A DNA stretch of 16,444 nucleotides from Bacteroidota bacterium (GTDB lineage Bacteria > Bacteroidota > Bacteroidia > Chitinophagales > UBA8649), in assembly GCA_003447535.1 (NCBI GenBank), contig DLYY01000168.1, forward strand, positions 1-16,444, in the 5' to 3' direction. Shown piece after piece: positions 8,791-15,849 of this stretch. Position numbers and translations under genes: made by a program. The stretch's first letter is position 1; every line of letters begins with the position of its first letter. The notes under the pieces were generated by a model that was not told the origin of the DNA, did no database searches, and worked only from the letters and a program-made list of their open reading frames with translations.

Positions 8791-9560
8791 TGCCGGCTCT
8801 GCCGTTAAACCATAAAGTATTAGGCTCAGGAGAACCCTTTATTATTTTACATGGTCTCTTCGGTTCATTGGACAATTGGCAGACCTTAGGTAGAAAATGG
8901 AGTGTAGATCGACAAGTTGTTCTTGTTGACCAAAGAAATCACGGAAAGTCTCCCCATGCTGATGATTTTGGCTATGAAGAAATGGCAGAAGACGTGCTAC
9001 ACTTGATGGATAGTTTGTCTTTTGAAACTATAGATCTTATGGGACATTCCATGGGCGGGAAAACTGCAATGTATCTCGCACTGACAAGGCCAGAACGCAT
9101 CCGAAATTTAATCATTGCCGATGTCGCCCCTGTAACCTATGAAGGAGGACATACCAAAATTTTTAATGCCCTTCAATCGATTGACTTCACTTTAATCGAT
9201 CGTCGCGAAGAAATCGATGAACAGCTATCCCACGACATACCAGACACCTCGGTGCGACAATTTTTAATGAAAGGCGTCACACGAGACGAGACCAAAGAAT
9301 TGACCTGGAAGTTTAATGTTGATGTCTTATGGGAACACTACAATAAAATTTTAACGTTTCCCGAAGCGCTAAAACCCTATAGACAAAGTGCCACCTATAT
9401 TCGAGGAGGTAAGTCGAATTACCTTACTGAAGATCACTGGAAAAGCACTAAAATGATTTTTCCAAAAGCCAAACTGCGCACTATAGACTCGGCAGGACAC
9501 TGGCTACATGCCGAGCAACCTAAAGACTTTTTTGATATAGTAACTAAGGCCCTAGCATAG
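8790..9560 (+). CDS. Alpha/beta-hydrolase, YbfF/ABHD11-like esterase
   Basis: The protein has 256 residues, with no signal peptide, so it is likely cytoplasmic. The alpha/beta-hydrolase fold is clear. The oxyanion segment HGLFGSLDNW lies at 21-30, a DQRNHGKS motif at 47-54 is typical of the YbfF subgroup, the nucleophile elbow GHSMGG centres on Ser87, and the catalytic His237 sits in DSAGHW. Asp111 in IADVAP is the likely acid, by analogy with YbfF. Members hydrolyse short acyl esters, including acyl-CoA thioesters in E. coli YbfF; the physiological substrate is unknown here. ATG overlaps the lepA stop (TAATG), so translation is probably coupled to lepA, although a functional link to translation is not implied. 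A strong hairpin follows 22 bases after the stop. Confidence 0.92.
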   Translation: MPALPLNHKVLGSGEPFIILHGLFGSLDNWQTLGRKWSVDRQVVLVDQRNHGKSPHADDFGYEEMAEDVLHLMDSLSFETIDLMGHSMGGKTAMYLALTRPERIRNLIIADVAPVTYEGGHTKIFNALQSIDFTLIDRREEIDEQLSHDIPDTSVRQFLMKGVTRDETKELTWKFNVDVLWEHYNKILTFPEALKPYRQSATYIRGGKSNYLTEDHWKSTKMIFPKAKLRTIDSAGHWLHAEQPKDFFDIVTKALA

Positions 9561-9582
9561 AAATTACAAGTCGCCAGAAAAC

Positions 9583-9613
9583 AACAAGGCCTCCCAAAGG
9601 GGAGGCCTTGTTT
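9583..9613. terminator. Bidirectional intrinsic terminator between convergent genes
   Basis: A perfect 13-bp stem, AACAAGGCCTCCC (9583-9595) with its complement at 9600-9612, encloses a 4-base AAAG loop. The stem is GC-rich next to the loop. On the minus strand it is followed by a TTGTTTT tract; on the plus strand only a short TTT follows. It lies between the 3' ends of the lepA-hydrolase unit and the minus-strand adhesin, so it could stop transcription from both sides. Confidence 0.9.
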
Positions 9614-9629
9614 AACCGTTCAATCTTCT

Positions 9630-9653
9630 AGAATGATTCTCGAGAACGATTCT
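9630..9653. repeat. 24-bp imperfect palindrome covering the adhesin stop codon
   Basis: The segment is symmetric about CTCGAG (9639-9644). The inner ten bases TTCTCGAGAA are a perfect palindrome, and the outer five bases AGAAT/ATTCT also match, with two mismatched bases between. It covers most of the minus-strand adhesin's stop codon and lies 17 bases from the terminator. It may be a secondary hairpin that protects mRNA ends, or a protein site; no function can be assigned. Confidence 0.4.
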
Positions 9654-12480
9654 ATTGAATCTGAATTCTGCTATGCATTAGTTGACCTGATTCTAACCAC
9701 TGAATCAAATATATTCCCGGAGCAATATAGGATAAATCAGTAGTGAAAGAATTGACCTCTTTATCCATTGACCACACACGACGACCAGACATATCAGTAA
9801 GTACAAAACTTGAAACTGGATTCGTAGATTCCACTTGAATTAACCCTGAGGTTGGATTCGGATAAATTGCAAGAGTACTTGTCAAGCCACTAATGGAGGT
9901 AACTTCATTTTTAATCAAGTTCTCCACCGTATTGGTGGTAATCGCTGGATTAAAATCAAAGAAAATATCAGCTGTATTTGAAATGATGGTATTCTCCGGC
10001 ACATCATCAACTTGCGAAAGCGTAAAGGATACAAATCCTTGACTGAACTCCTCGCTAACTGACTGAGGTACTAGATTGATATTATCAAAGATAAAGGCCA
10101 ACTCACCCGGTACTTCCTGAGAAACAACAAAGGAGTGACTTGCCGACACATTACGCAACGTCTGAAGATCAAGATTAGCATCAATCACATCTCTAATTAC
10201 AACCCTGTAGGCCGGTCCATTTCCTTCATTTTGAAATCGAATGGTGTAATGATGATCTTTTTCATCTGTCGACATCTGACCTGCTGGATAAACTGCCTTA
10301 TCGTTAGGATCCCAAGAAGAAGTAATCGAATCGTTAAGTGATGCAATGTTGTTACTCGGTGTAGCATCCCCTGCTACAGGAGTAATGTTTACATTCTGTA
10401 CCACCGGCATACCAGGCATTAATCCCGTATTGATCGGCGTATTGAAGTCCACATAAATCGTACGACACTGATAGGGTGTAAGATTTACAAAATCCCAAGT
10501 AAGCAATTGACTTGCTGTATTGGATGAAGTTGGCATTGGATAGGTATTGAAATAATATCCTGCCGCAGTATTGCCCGATGGAGCCCATTCTAATTGGCTG
10601 TCATAGGTAAGCTCAACAGTACCAGACATGGGTAGCAATCCGTCGTTACAATATTGGATATAATTGTAATAAGGGAAGCCTGGAGTCGCCGTTGAAAACG
10701 CCGAGATACTAACCGATAGATCTTGAACGGTAGATGAATCCATCTGATAGCCAAAGTCTAGCTGTGATGCACCGGCAACAGCAGATAGTGAGATATTTGA
10801 TAGGAAGGAAGATCCACATGTTGGACTGTAGTAGTTATTATAATGCCATGTCGATTCTACATCATAGGTATCCTCAGGGACACGGATACTGTAAAAACCT
10901 GCAGCATCGGTGTATGCCCAATATGTGTTACCACTTGTCGTTGACGTAAGCTGAATCGGTATGTTGGCCAATCCCGCATCATTTCCATCTTGAACACAAT
11001 TCGCATTGTCATCAAGAAATACCGATCCAAACAATTCTACGCAGTCATTGGAATCAGGAACAATTGTAGAATAGGAGGCAGAACATCCAAAGGCATCAGT
11101 TACTGTTACTGATATTAACCCAGGTGCAGGACCCCATACATAAGAGGTCGTATCGCCTGAACTCCATTGATACGTGAAGGGTGGAAGGCCTGAAGACTGC
11201 AGGAAAATTCCATTTAATGAATCAATGCCACAGGCATCAAAATACTCTGAGGCATAAACTACCACAGAATCTGCTACAGAAACCGTAAAGTCCACGACTA
11301 CGTTACAACCATTCGCATCCATCACCTCAGCACTGTAAGTGCCGGCTGGTAAACTATCGATTATAAAGTAACTGCTGCTCACCGCCATCGCTGGGCCTAC
11401 ATTAAGGCTGTAGCTGTAAGGCGGCGTTCCACCATAGACATTAATTCCTGCACCTCCATCAGCCCCATTACCAGCACATGATACATCGAAGGTCGTTTCT
11501 AAAAAGCTATACAAAAAGGTACCTAAAGAGTCTAAAAGAAGGGATTCATAAGCATAAGATGCGCATCCCGAAGGATCGGATACCTCGTAATAGATGTACA
11601 ACATGTTTGCTGTATTCACGCCATTCACATCATAGGTAAAGGATGTATTTTCCGATGAGCTAGAATGCAGGATATTCTGAAATCCATCATACACCGTCCA
11701 AGAATATACACTACCGCCATTTGATGTGTTGTTTAAATCTATAATGACCGAATCACATCCTACTAGATTTAAGGTACTTGAAAAGGAAGCTTGAATCGTC
11801 GATCCACTCGCAAGAGTTGAGTCAATGGCAACTGTCAAGGAGGTTGAATCATTGCACAAGCCATCATGAACGAATAGTAAGATATCGACTACACCCATAT
11901 CGGCAGGAACCAAAACGGTTGGATTCGGCATAGTAGCTGAACCTTGTATAACAGCATTGGTCCCATTCCAGCCGTAAACGTAGTATTCATAACTGTAGGA
12001 CTGGGAGTTAATCGATGTGATGTCAAAGGTCAACTCCACACTATCGCATGAATTCGACGCAGATTGGCTTACCGAAAACTGTGGGTCAAGTGCTTGCCCC
12101 TGAGAGACCACAGTATAGGCTTGACTCGAGCTATCAGTTACAACGCCGTTCGGTGTGTAGGTATATAATGTCACTTGAAAGACCCCATCAAAAGGAAAGG
12201 TATAAGGCACTACAGGAGCAAAACCGTTAGACACAAAACTAAGTGAATCCACAATCCAACTTCCGCCCGCGCTTCCGCTCATGTCTTCAATTATATAAGT
12301 GCCGTTAATTCCAAATGTCTGAAAGGAATCTATAAATGCAAATTCTACGGAAGCATTTCCACAGCCACCGCCAGGGTTTTGTGAGGTTGGCAGAATGATA
12401 AAGTCAGCCATACTCTGCGCTAAGACAAGACTCGAGCTCGACATAAGTAATAAAAAAAGAAGTTTTCGTAAATGATTCAT
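9652..12480 (-). CDS. Large T9SS-secreted adhesin-like protein with SprB, Cna-B-like and DUF7619-like domains
   Basis: The protein has 942 residues and a clear signal peptide (1-22, SLVLAQ). In order: PKD/Ig-like segments (about 25-320); two SprB-like repeats (about 328-400 with GGTPPYSYSL, and 405-475 with GLPPFTYQWSSG); a Cna-B/SdrD-like domain (about 483-578, opening FGSVFLDDNANCVQDGND); a DUF11-like beta domain (about 585-720); a DUF7619-like domain (about 721-852, with DPNDKAVYP, IRFQNEGNGPAYRV and FFDFNPAITTNT); and a type A T9SS sorting domain (about 868-942, with IYPNPTSG, DMSGRRVW and PGIYLIQW). The sorting domain would be removed on export and the protein attached to the surface or released. 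This domain order is common in Bacteroidota surface proteins of unknown ligand. It lies 44 bases downstream of a small PKD-like gene on the same strand and may be co-transcribed with it. The 3' end meets a strong terminator. Confidence 0.92.
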   Translation of the reverse strand: MNHLRKLLFLLLMSSSSLVLAQSMADFIILPTSQNPGGGCGNASVEFAFIDSFQTFGINGTYIIEDMSGSAGGSWIVDSLSFVSNGFAPVVPYTFPFDGVFQVTLYTYTPNGVVTDSSSQAYTVVSQGQALDPQFSVSQSASNSCDSVELTFDITSINSQSYSYEYYVYGWNGTNAVIQGSATMPNPTVLVPADMGVVDILLFVHDGLCNDSTSLTVAIDSTLASGSTIQASFSSTLNLVGCDSVIIDLNNTSNGGSVYSWTVYDGFQNILHSSSSENTSFTYDVNGVNTANMLYIYYEVSDPSGCASYAYESLLLDSLGTFLYSFLETTFDVSCAGNGADGGAGINVYGGTPPYSYSLNVGPAMAVSSSYFIIDSLPAGTYSAEVMDANGCNVVVDFTVSVADSVVVYASEYFDACGIDSLNGIFLQSSGLPPFTYQWSSGDTTSYVWGPAPGLISVTVTDAFGCSASYSTIVPDSNDCVELFGSVFLDDNANCVQDGNDAGLANIPIQLTSTTSGNTYWAYTDAAGFYSIRVPEDTYDVESTWHYNNYYSPTCGSSFLSNISLSAVAGASQLDFGYQMDSSTVQDLSVSISAFSTATPGFPYYNYIQYCNDGLLPMSGTVELTYDSQLEWAPSGNTAAGYYFNTYPMPTSSNTASQLLTWDFVNLTPYQCRTIYVDFNTPINTGLMPGMPVVQNVNITPVAGDATPSNNIASLNDSITSSWDPNDKAVYPAGQMSTDEKDHHYTIRFQNEGNGPAYRVVIRDVIDANLDLQTLRNVSASHSFVVSQEVPGELAFIFDNINLVPQSVSEEFSQGFVSFTLSQVDDVPENTIISNTADIFFDFNPAITTNTVENLIKNEVTSISGLTSTLAIYPNPTSGLIQVESTNPVSSFVLTDMSGRRVWSMDKEVNSFTTDLSYIAPGIYLIQWLESGQLMHSRIQIQ

Positions 12481-12524
12481 ATTAATGATTAAAGGGTTAA
12501 AGATTCGATTTTTTGATAGATGTT

Positions 12525-12863
12525 TTAGGTTAAGAAGGTTCTAGTGAAAACATATTTTTGATTCGATAATCGATCCAAACATTCTAGACTTACACGGTAC
12601 CAACCCGATAAGGGCAATTGATAACTCATTGTTTTGCGCTTACCCGCGCTTACTTGCGCAATATGTACAAAGGAATTATGATGTACGACTCGTTCAATAA
12701 TCCATGTCAGTTTCCCTTCGGCCGCATTGAGAGCAACAAAGTCAAAGCTCCTGAAACCAGCTTTTACATTGCCTGCCAGTGCCATAAAGCTTGGCCCAGC
12801 GTTAAGAGAGAATGGTGCGTTCTGCCCTTGGGCTTTACCTGAATGATTGTTTCGTTTTCGCAT
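12525..12863 (-). CDS. 112-residue PKD/Ig-like small protein, copy B (unknown function)
   Basis: I do not recognise a named family. With the ATG at 12863 the protein has 112 residues, exactly the length of its upstream neighbour, and GGATATG precedes or covers the start in both genes; this favours 12863 over the ATG at 12869 and over a far-upstream TTG. A basic N-terminus (MRKRNN) precedes AGNV (30-33), DFVALN (41-46), a G-L-W-I-E strand (50-57), an AGKRK turn (73-77) and a YRVSLE strand (89-94). The last half resembles the closing strands of PKD/Ig domains in Bacteroidota adhesins. No convincing signal peptide, lipobox or membrane segment is seen. The C-terminal 63 residues align without gaps to the neighbour at about 20 identical positions by eye. 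It lies 44 bases upstream of the adhesin gene. Function is unknown. Confidence 0.72.
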   Translation of the reverse strand: MRKRNNHSGKAQGQNAPFSLNAGPSFMALAGNVKAGFRSFDFVALNAAEGKLTWIIERVVHHNSFVHIAQVSAGKRKTMSYQLPLSGWYRVSLECLDRLSNQKYVFTRTFLT

Positions 12864-13030
12864 ATCCATGGGTTTTAGTGACTTTATAAACTTATATCTA
12901 TTGTTGTATCTGCAATAATACAATGTGATTTATTTGTTAATAAATTTTGGCATTTTAACATGCAATATATTTTTTATAAAACATTGGTTTATAATAGTTT
13001 AGGTATTTAATATTTTATATAATTTGTTAA
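12864..13030. other. AT-rich gap between the two small paralogues
   Basis: This gap of 167 bases is very AT-rich and holds no gene I can support. It contains a perfect 7-bp inverted repeat, TTATAAA/TTTATAA (12974-12980 and 12988-12994), and the ten-mer ATTTGTTAAT at 12932-12941, which recurs at 13022-13031 and 13570-13579. It would be the leader of the copy B gene on the minus strand. A TATTATTG sequence at 12913-12920 (minus strand) is one base off the Bacteroidota -7 box, but no matching -33 element is visible. Confidence 0.5.
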
Positions 13031-13369
13031 TCATGTTGCAATGAACTTTGTGATCTTGATTGTCGTAAGACCTAATACATTGACAACCTCTAATGTCAAA
13101 CGATACGATCCTGGAATGGGAAAGCGATAATGAAGTGCTTTTCGACGACCGCTTTTTATTCTATTCATGACAACGAATTGCCCCGAATTATCTTGATGCT
13201 CAATAGTCCATATAAGCTGACCTGAAGCAGCCACGTTAAGTGCCACGAAGTCATAGTTTTGAAAATCACCAGTAACATTTCCAGCAACAAGCATAAGACT
13301 TACATTACTTAGAGTTAAGAGGAACTTTTCCGCTTGACCGTATCCTGAACGTTTTGTTGTCATTCTCAT
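13031..13369 (-). CDS. 112-residue PKD/Ig-like small protein, copy A (unknown function)
   Basis: The protein has 112 residues. It begins MRMTTKRSGYG, then a mildly hydrophobic stretch FLLTLSNVSLMLVAG (16-30) that could be read as a poor signal peptide but has polar interruptions and no counterpart of similar strength in copy B. AGNV (29-32), DFVALN (40-45), a G-L-W-T-I-E strand (50-57), a SGRRK turn (73-77) and an YRLTLEV strand (89-95) match copy B at nearly the same positions. The gene starts at an ATG preceded by GGAT. It is the first gene of a likely three-gene minus-strand unit ending with the T9SS adhesin. The fold guess, a single PKD/Ig-like beta-sandwich, rests on strand pattern only. 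No catalytic or metal-binding motif is seen. Function is unknown. Confidence 0.72.
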   Translation of the reverse strand: MRMTTKRSGYGQAEKFLLTLSNVSLMLVAGNVTGDFQNYDFVALNVAASGQLIWTIEHQDNSGQFVVMNRIKSGRRKALHYRFPIPGSYRLTLEVVNVLGLTTIKITKFIAT

Positions 13370-13662
13370 ATCCCTATTGTTATTGTTTCTACGCTTTTAC
13401 AACAGCTAACGTATAAGAAAATTGCAAGGATTTACATTACGCATATACCCCATTGTTAGGGGATATCATTTTGTGAGATATAAAAAAGGAATATTTTTAT
13501 GTTGTCAAATCATTTATATAGATGAATGTCAGCATATTAAATCTCATAAATAGTGTTACAAAAAATACCATTTGTTAATCAATAAATTCATTTTTTAACC
13601 TGTTTCAACCACATTTTTTTGTTATCCAGCTCTTCTTGAAAAGAAAATAAGAAATTTGAGGT
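13370..13662. other. AT-rich divergent intergenic region between copy A and tatD
   Basis: This gap of 293 bases separates the minus-strand block from tatD and must carry promoters for both. It is strongly AT-rich, with several runs of T, and has no supported gene. It contains a hairpin-type repeat at 13443-13466 and one copy of ATTTGTTAAT at 13570-13579 followed by a stretch resembling the bases after the copy at 12932. I found no convincing TTG plus TAnnTTTG promoter pair on either strand. Confidence 0.5.
13443..13466. repeat. Inverted repeat (hairpin) upstream of copy A
   Basis: ATATACCCC (13443-13451) pairs with GGGGATAT (13459-13466) around the 7-base loop ATTGTTA, with one unpaired A in the left arm. 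It lies 74 to 97 bases upstream of the copy A start on the minus strand. It is the only GC-containing structure in this AT-rich gap. It could be an operator, a leader hairpin or chance. Confidence 0.4.
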
Positions 13663-14433
13663 GTGAAAAATCTCATAGACACCCACTGCCACTTGTACGA
13701 TAAATCCTTTGATGAAGATCGCCCGCTTGCATCAAAAAGAGCCCAAGAGAATGGCCTAATTAATATCCTTATGCCCAATATTGATGTAGCATCCTTGCCA
13801 AGAATGCTCGAGCTATATCAAAGTGACCCTAGCTTCTTTAGGCCAATGCTCGGCCTACATCCATGCTCTGTAGCTGAAAACTACAAAGAGGAATTATCCC
13901 TTCTTAAGTCAAGTTTAGAAGATGCAGCGTTCATTGCCATAGGAGAAATAGGCATTGACAAATATTGGTCGCTTGACTACCTTATCCAGCAAATTGATGC
14001 TTTTGAGCATCAAATCGATTGGGCAATACAACTCGACCTTCCAATTGTCATCCATTGCCGCGATGCCTACCCAGAAATCCTTGATATTCTCGAGCAAAAG
14101 AAGCACCCAGGTCTTCAGGGGGTTCTTCATTGCTTTACAGGTAGTCAATCGGATGCCGAAAGATTGATTGATATGGGATTTTACTTAGGACTTGGAGGCG
14201 TATTGACCTTTAAAAATGGAGGGCTGGCCGAATGGATACAATCAATCCCTCTAGATCGTATTCTCTTAGAAACCGATGCACCCTATCTAGCGCCCACTCC
14301 TTATCGAGGAAAACGAAACGAACCATCGTACTTAGTCCAAGTTGCTCAAAAACTTGCTGATATTCATGAGTCCCCCCTAGAAACAATAGCAGTGAAAACC
14401 ACTGAAAACGCTGTAAAACTTTTTAACCTGTAA
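13663..14433 (+). CDS. TatD-family metal-dependent hydrolase (putative DNase)
   Basis: The protein has 256 residues, the usual TatD size, with a TIM-barrel amidohydrolase-type fold. Metal ligands are all present: His8 and His10 in DTHCHLYD, Glu95 in IGEIGID, His131 in VIHCRDA, His156 in VLHCFTG and Asp205 in LETDAPYLAP. TatD proteins bind two divalent metals; E. coli members act as 3'-5' exonucleases or on modified nucleotides and D-aminoacyl products in related clades, so the exact substrate is uncertain. The start is GTG at 13663: an in-frame TGA lies two codons upstream, and the next ATG (residue 37) would lose the DTHCH metal site, so GTG is effectively forced. It is first in a plus-strand group and is 61 bases upstream of the pseudouridine synthase. 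Confidence 0.95.
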   Translation: MKNLIDTHCHLYDKSFDEDRPLASKRAQENGLINILMPNIDVASLPRMLELYQSDPSFFRPMLGLHPCSVAENYKEELSLLKSSLEDAAFIAIGEIGIDKYWSLDYLIQQIDAFEHQIDWAIQLDLPIVIHCRDAYPEILDILEQKKHPGLQGVLHCFTGSQSDAERLIDMGFYLGLGGVLTFKNGGLAEWIQSIPLDRILLETDAPYLAPTPYRGKRNEPSYLVQVAQKLADIHESPLETIAVKTTENAVKLFNL

Positions 14434-14494
14434 GGCATTGCCGTCTTATCTTTCCATTTTAGTCCAAATAGAAATATAGTCTGCATTGCAATCT

Positions 14495-15211
14495 ATGGGA
14501 ACGCGCATCAATAAACACCTCAGTGAAATAGGCTACTGCTCTCGCCGGGCAGCCGACAAACTTCTAGAGGAAGGCAGAATTACCATTAATGGAAAGAAGC
14601 CCCCTCTTGGTGAAAAAGTAGAGGAGGGCGATATCGTAGCAGTCAATGGTCGAGTGATTAGCAAGCGAAGTGCGAAACATGTCTACATTGCGCTCAATAA
14701 ACCAAGAGGCATTGTCTGCACAACCGACCGACGGGTTGAAAAAGATAACATTATTGATTTCATAGGTCATCCCCAGCGCATTTTCCCAATTGGGCGTTTG
14801 GATAAACCGTCCGAAGGGCTCATCCTTTTGACAAGCGATGGAGATATCGTCAACAAGATTTTGAGGGCTCGCAACAATCACGAAAAGGAATACCTTGTCC
14901 AAGTCAACAAACCGATCACAAAGGACTTTCTGCGACGGATGAGCAACGGACTTCCGATACTTGAAACAGTAACTAGGAAATGTGTTGTAGAACAAGAAGG
15001 TCCGGCTACTTTCAGAATTATCCTAACCCAAGGCTTGAATCGACAGATTCGCCGTATGTGCGAGTATTTAGACTATCGCGTCAAAAGGCTCAAAAGGATT
15101 CGCATCATGAACATCGAACTGGACTTACCCGTGGGTAAGTGGCGTGACCTATCCAAGCGAGAACTTCAGGAACTCAACCGGCTTTGCTCAGGAAGCCGGA
15201 AAACAATGTAA
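14495..15211 (+). CDS. rluF: 23S rRNA pseudouridine synthase, RluF-like (RsuA/RluB/RluE/RluF family)
   Basis: The protein has 238 residues. An S4 RNA-binding domain occupies about 4-60 (INKHLSEIGYCSRRAADKLL, with an EGDIV turn), and the synthase core follows. The catalytic motif GRLDKPSEGL holds the nucleophilic Asp103. FPIGRLDKPSEG, ARNNHEKEYLV and LTQGLNRQIRRMCEY are typical of RluF rather than RsuA; E. coli RluF modifies U2604 of 23S rRNA (and can act on a tRNA-Tyr position). RluF is therefore the best name, with RluB-like as the alternative. I chose the ATG at 14495; a TTG at 14486 would add three residues. The C-terminus is short, without the long basic tail of some homologues. The enzyme is cytoplasmic. 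Confidence 0.92.
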   Translation: MGTRINKHLSEIGYCSRRAADKLLEEGRITINGKKPPLGEKVEEGDIVAVNGRVISKRSAKHVYIALNKPRGIVCTTDRRVEKDNIIDFIGHPQRIFPIGRLDKPSEGLILLTSDGDIVNKILRARNNHEKEYLVQVNKPITKDFLRRMSNGLPILETVTRKCVVEQEGPATFRIILTQGLNRQIRRMCEYLDYRVKRLKRIRIMNIELDLPVGKWRDLSKRELQELNRLCSGSRKTM

Positions 15212-15243
15212 CTATGTTACTCGATTAACTGATTTCGAATTTT

Positions 15244-15263
15244 ATACACATAGATTTGTGTAT
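15244..15263 (+). promoter_or_regulatory. Candidate promoter -7 box inside a 7-bp inverted repeat
   Basis: TAGATTTG (15251-15258) is an exact match to the Bacteroidota -7 consensus TAnnTTTG. It lies within a perfect inverted repeat, ATACACA (15244-15250) and TGTGTAT (15257-15263). A dyad over a -7 box could be a repressor site. No clear TTG -33 element is found at the normal spacing. If used, the leader to the ATG at 15411 would be about 150 bases. Confidence 0.35.
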
Positions 15264-15410
15264 TTACAGCTTCCTTATTGTAGTCAAAACACCTTCATTA
15301 ATAAACACTTACAACTAGTCTGCCAAGAAATTGATTTAGACCAGCCCCATTTTATTAAAAAGACATCTGCTCTTTCACATTACCTTGAAATCAAAACCAA
15401 AACAATTCAA

Positions 15411-15839
15411 ATGAAAAATTTCAAAACCCTTTTGATTGTGTCATTGATTATCGATGTCTTGCAATTCGCGCCCTTAATTCTTTTTAAAATGGGCGGTGAG
15501 ATGAAAACCATGATGATAGAAGACATGGGAATCACGGGATTAGCAGGCAATGCAGTAGCCATGAATATAATAGATACCATGATGACGGTCTTTGGCTTTA
15601 TTGGCATAGGGATAATATGCTCCATAGTATATGCTCTTCGCTTAAAGAGTGAAGAATCGCTTAAAACAGCAACCTTTCTTCTTTTTATCACACACCTTTT
15701 TTGGACATTACCCGATGTAGTCCAACTCACTATGGGTGGTTCTTTCCATCCACCAATTCCTGTTATGATTATGTCCTTTGTTGGCATTGGAATCTTATTC
15801 TATGCATCACAAAAAGGAGAAGTTGTATCAACCAAATAA
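15411..15839 (+). CDS. Small four-helix integral membrane protein (unknown)
   Basis: The protein has 142 residues and four predicted membrane segments at about 5-25, 53-76, 86-104 and 115-132. A polar, methionine-rich loop (26-50) follows the first helix, and a PIPV motif (115-118) precedes the fourth. I recognise no named family; the layout resembles small DUF-type or DoxX-like inner-membrane proteins. The start is ATG at 15411: the open frame runs back to a GTG inside rluF, but the upstream part is not membrane-like and overlaps the RluF C-terminus. A 199-base gap separates it from rluF and contains a candidate promoter. The next gene starts 10 bases after its stop and encodes a protein of the same layout, so the two are probably co-transcribed. 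Confidence 0.75.
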   Translation: MKNFKTLLIVSLIIDVLQFAPLILFKMGGEMKTMMIEDMGITGLAGNAVAMNIIDTMMTVFGFIGIGIICSIVYALRLKSEESLKTATFLLFITHLFWTLPDVVQLTMGGSFHPPIPVMIMSFVGIGILFYASQKGEVVSTK

Positions 15840-15849
15840 AACAATAACT

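Noticed and set aside
12864..12923. N-terminal extension of copy B to a TTG at 12923
   Set aside because: Copy A has no such extension, and the ATG at 12863 gives the same 112-residue length and the same GGATATG start context.
14564..14995. 143-codon open frame on the minus strand
   Set aside because: It is antisense to the catalytic core of the RluF-like gene, which is strongly supported by family motifs.
15144..15410. N-terminal extension of the first four-helix protein back to a GTG inside rluF
   Set aside because: It would overlap the RluF C-terminus by 68 bases, the added residues are not membrane-like, and a good ATG with a typical N-terminus lies at 15411.
15407..15787. 126-codon open frame on the minus strand
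   Set aside because: It is the complement of the four-helix membrane gene; antisense frames of hydrophobic helices often look long and open.
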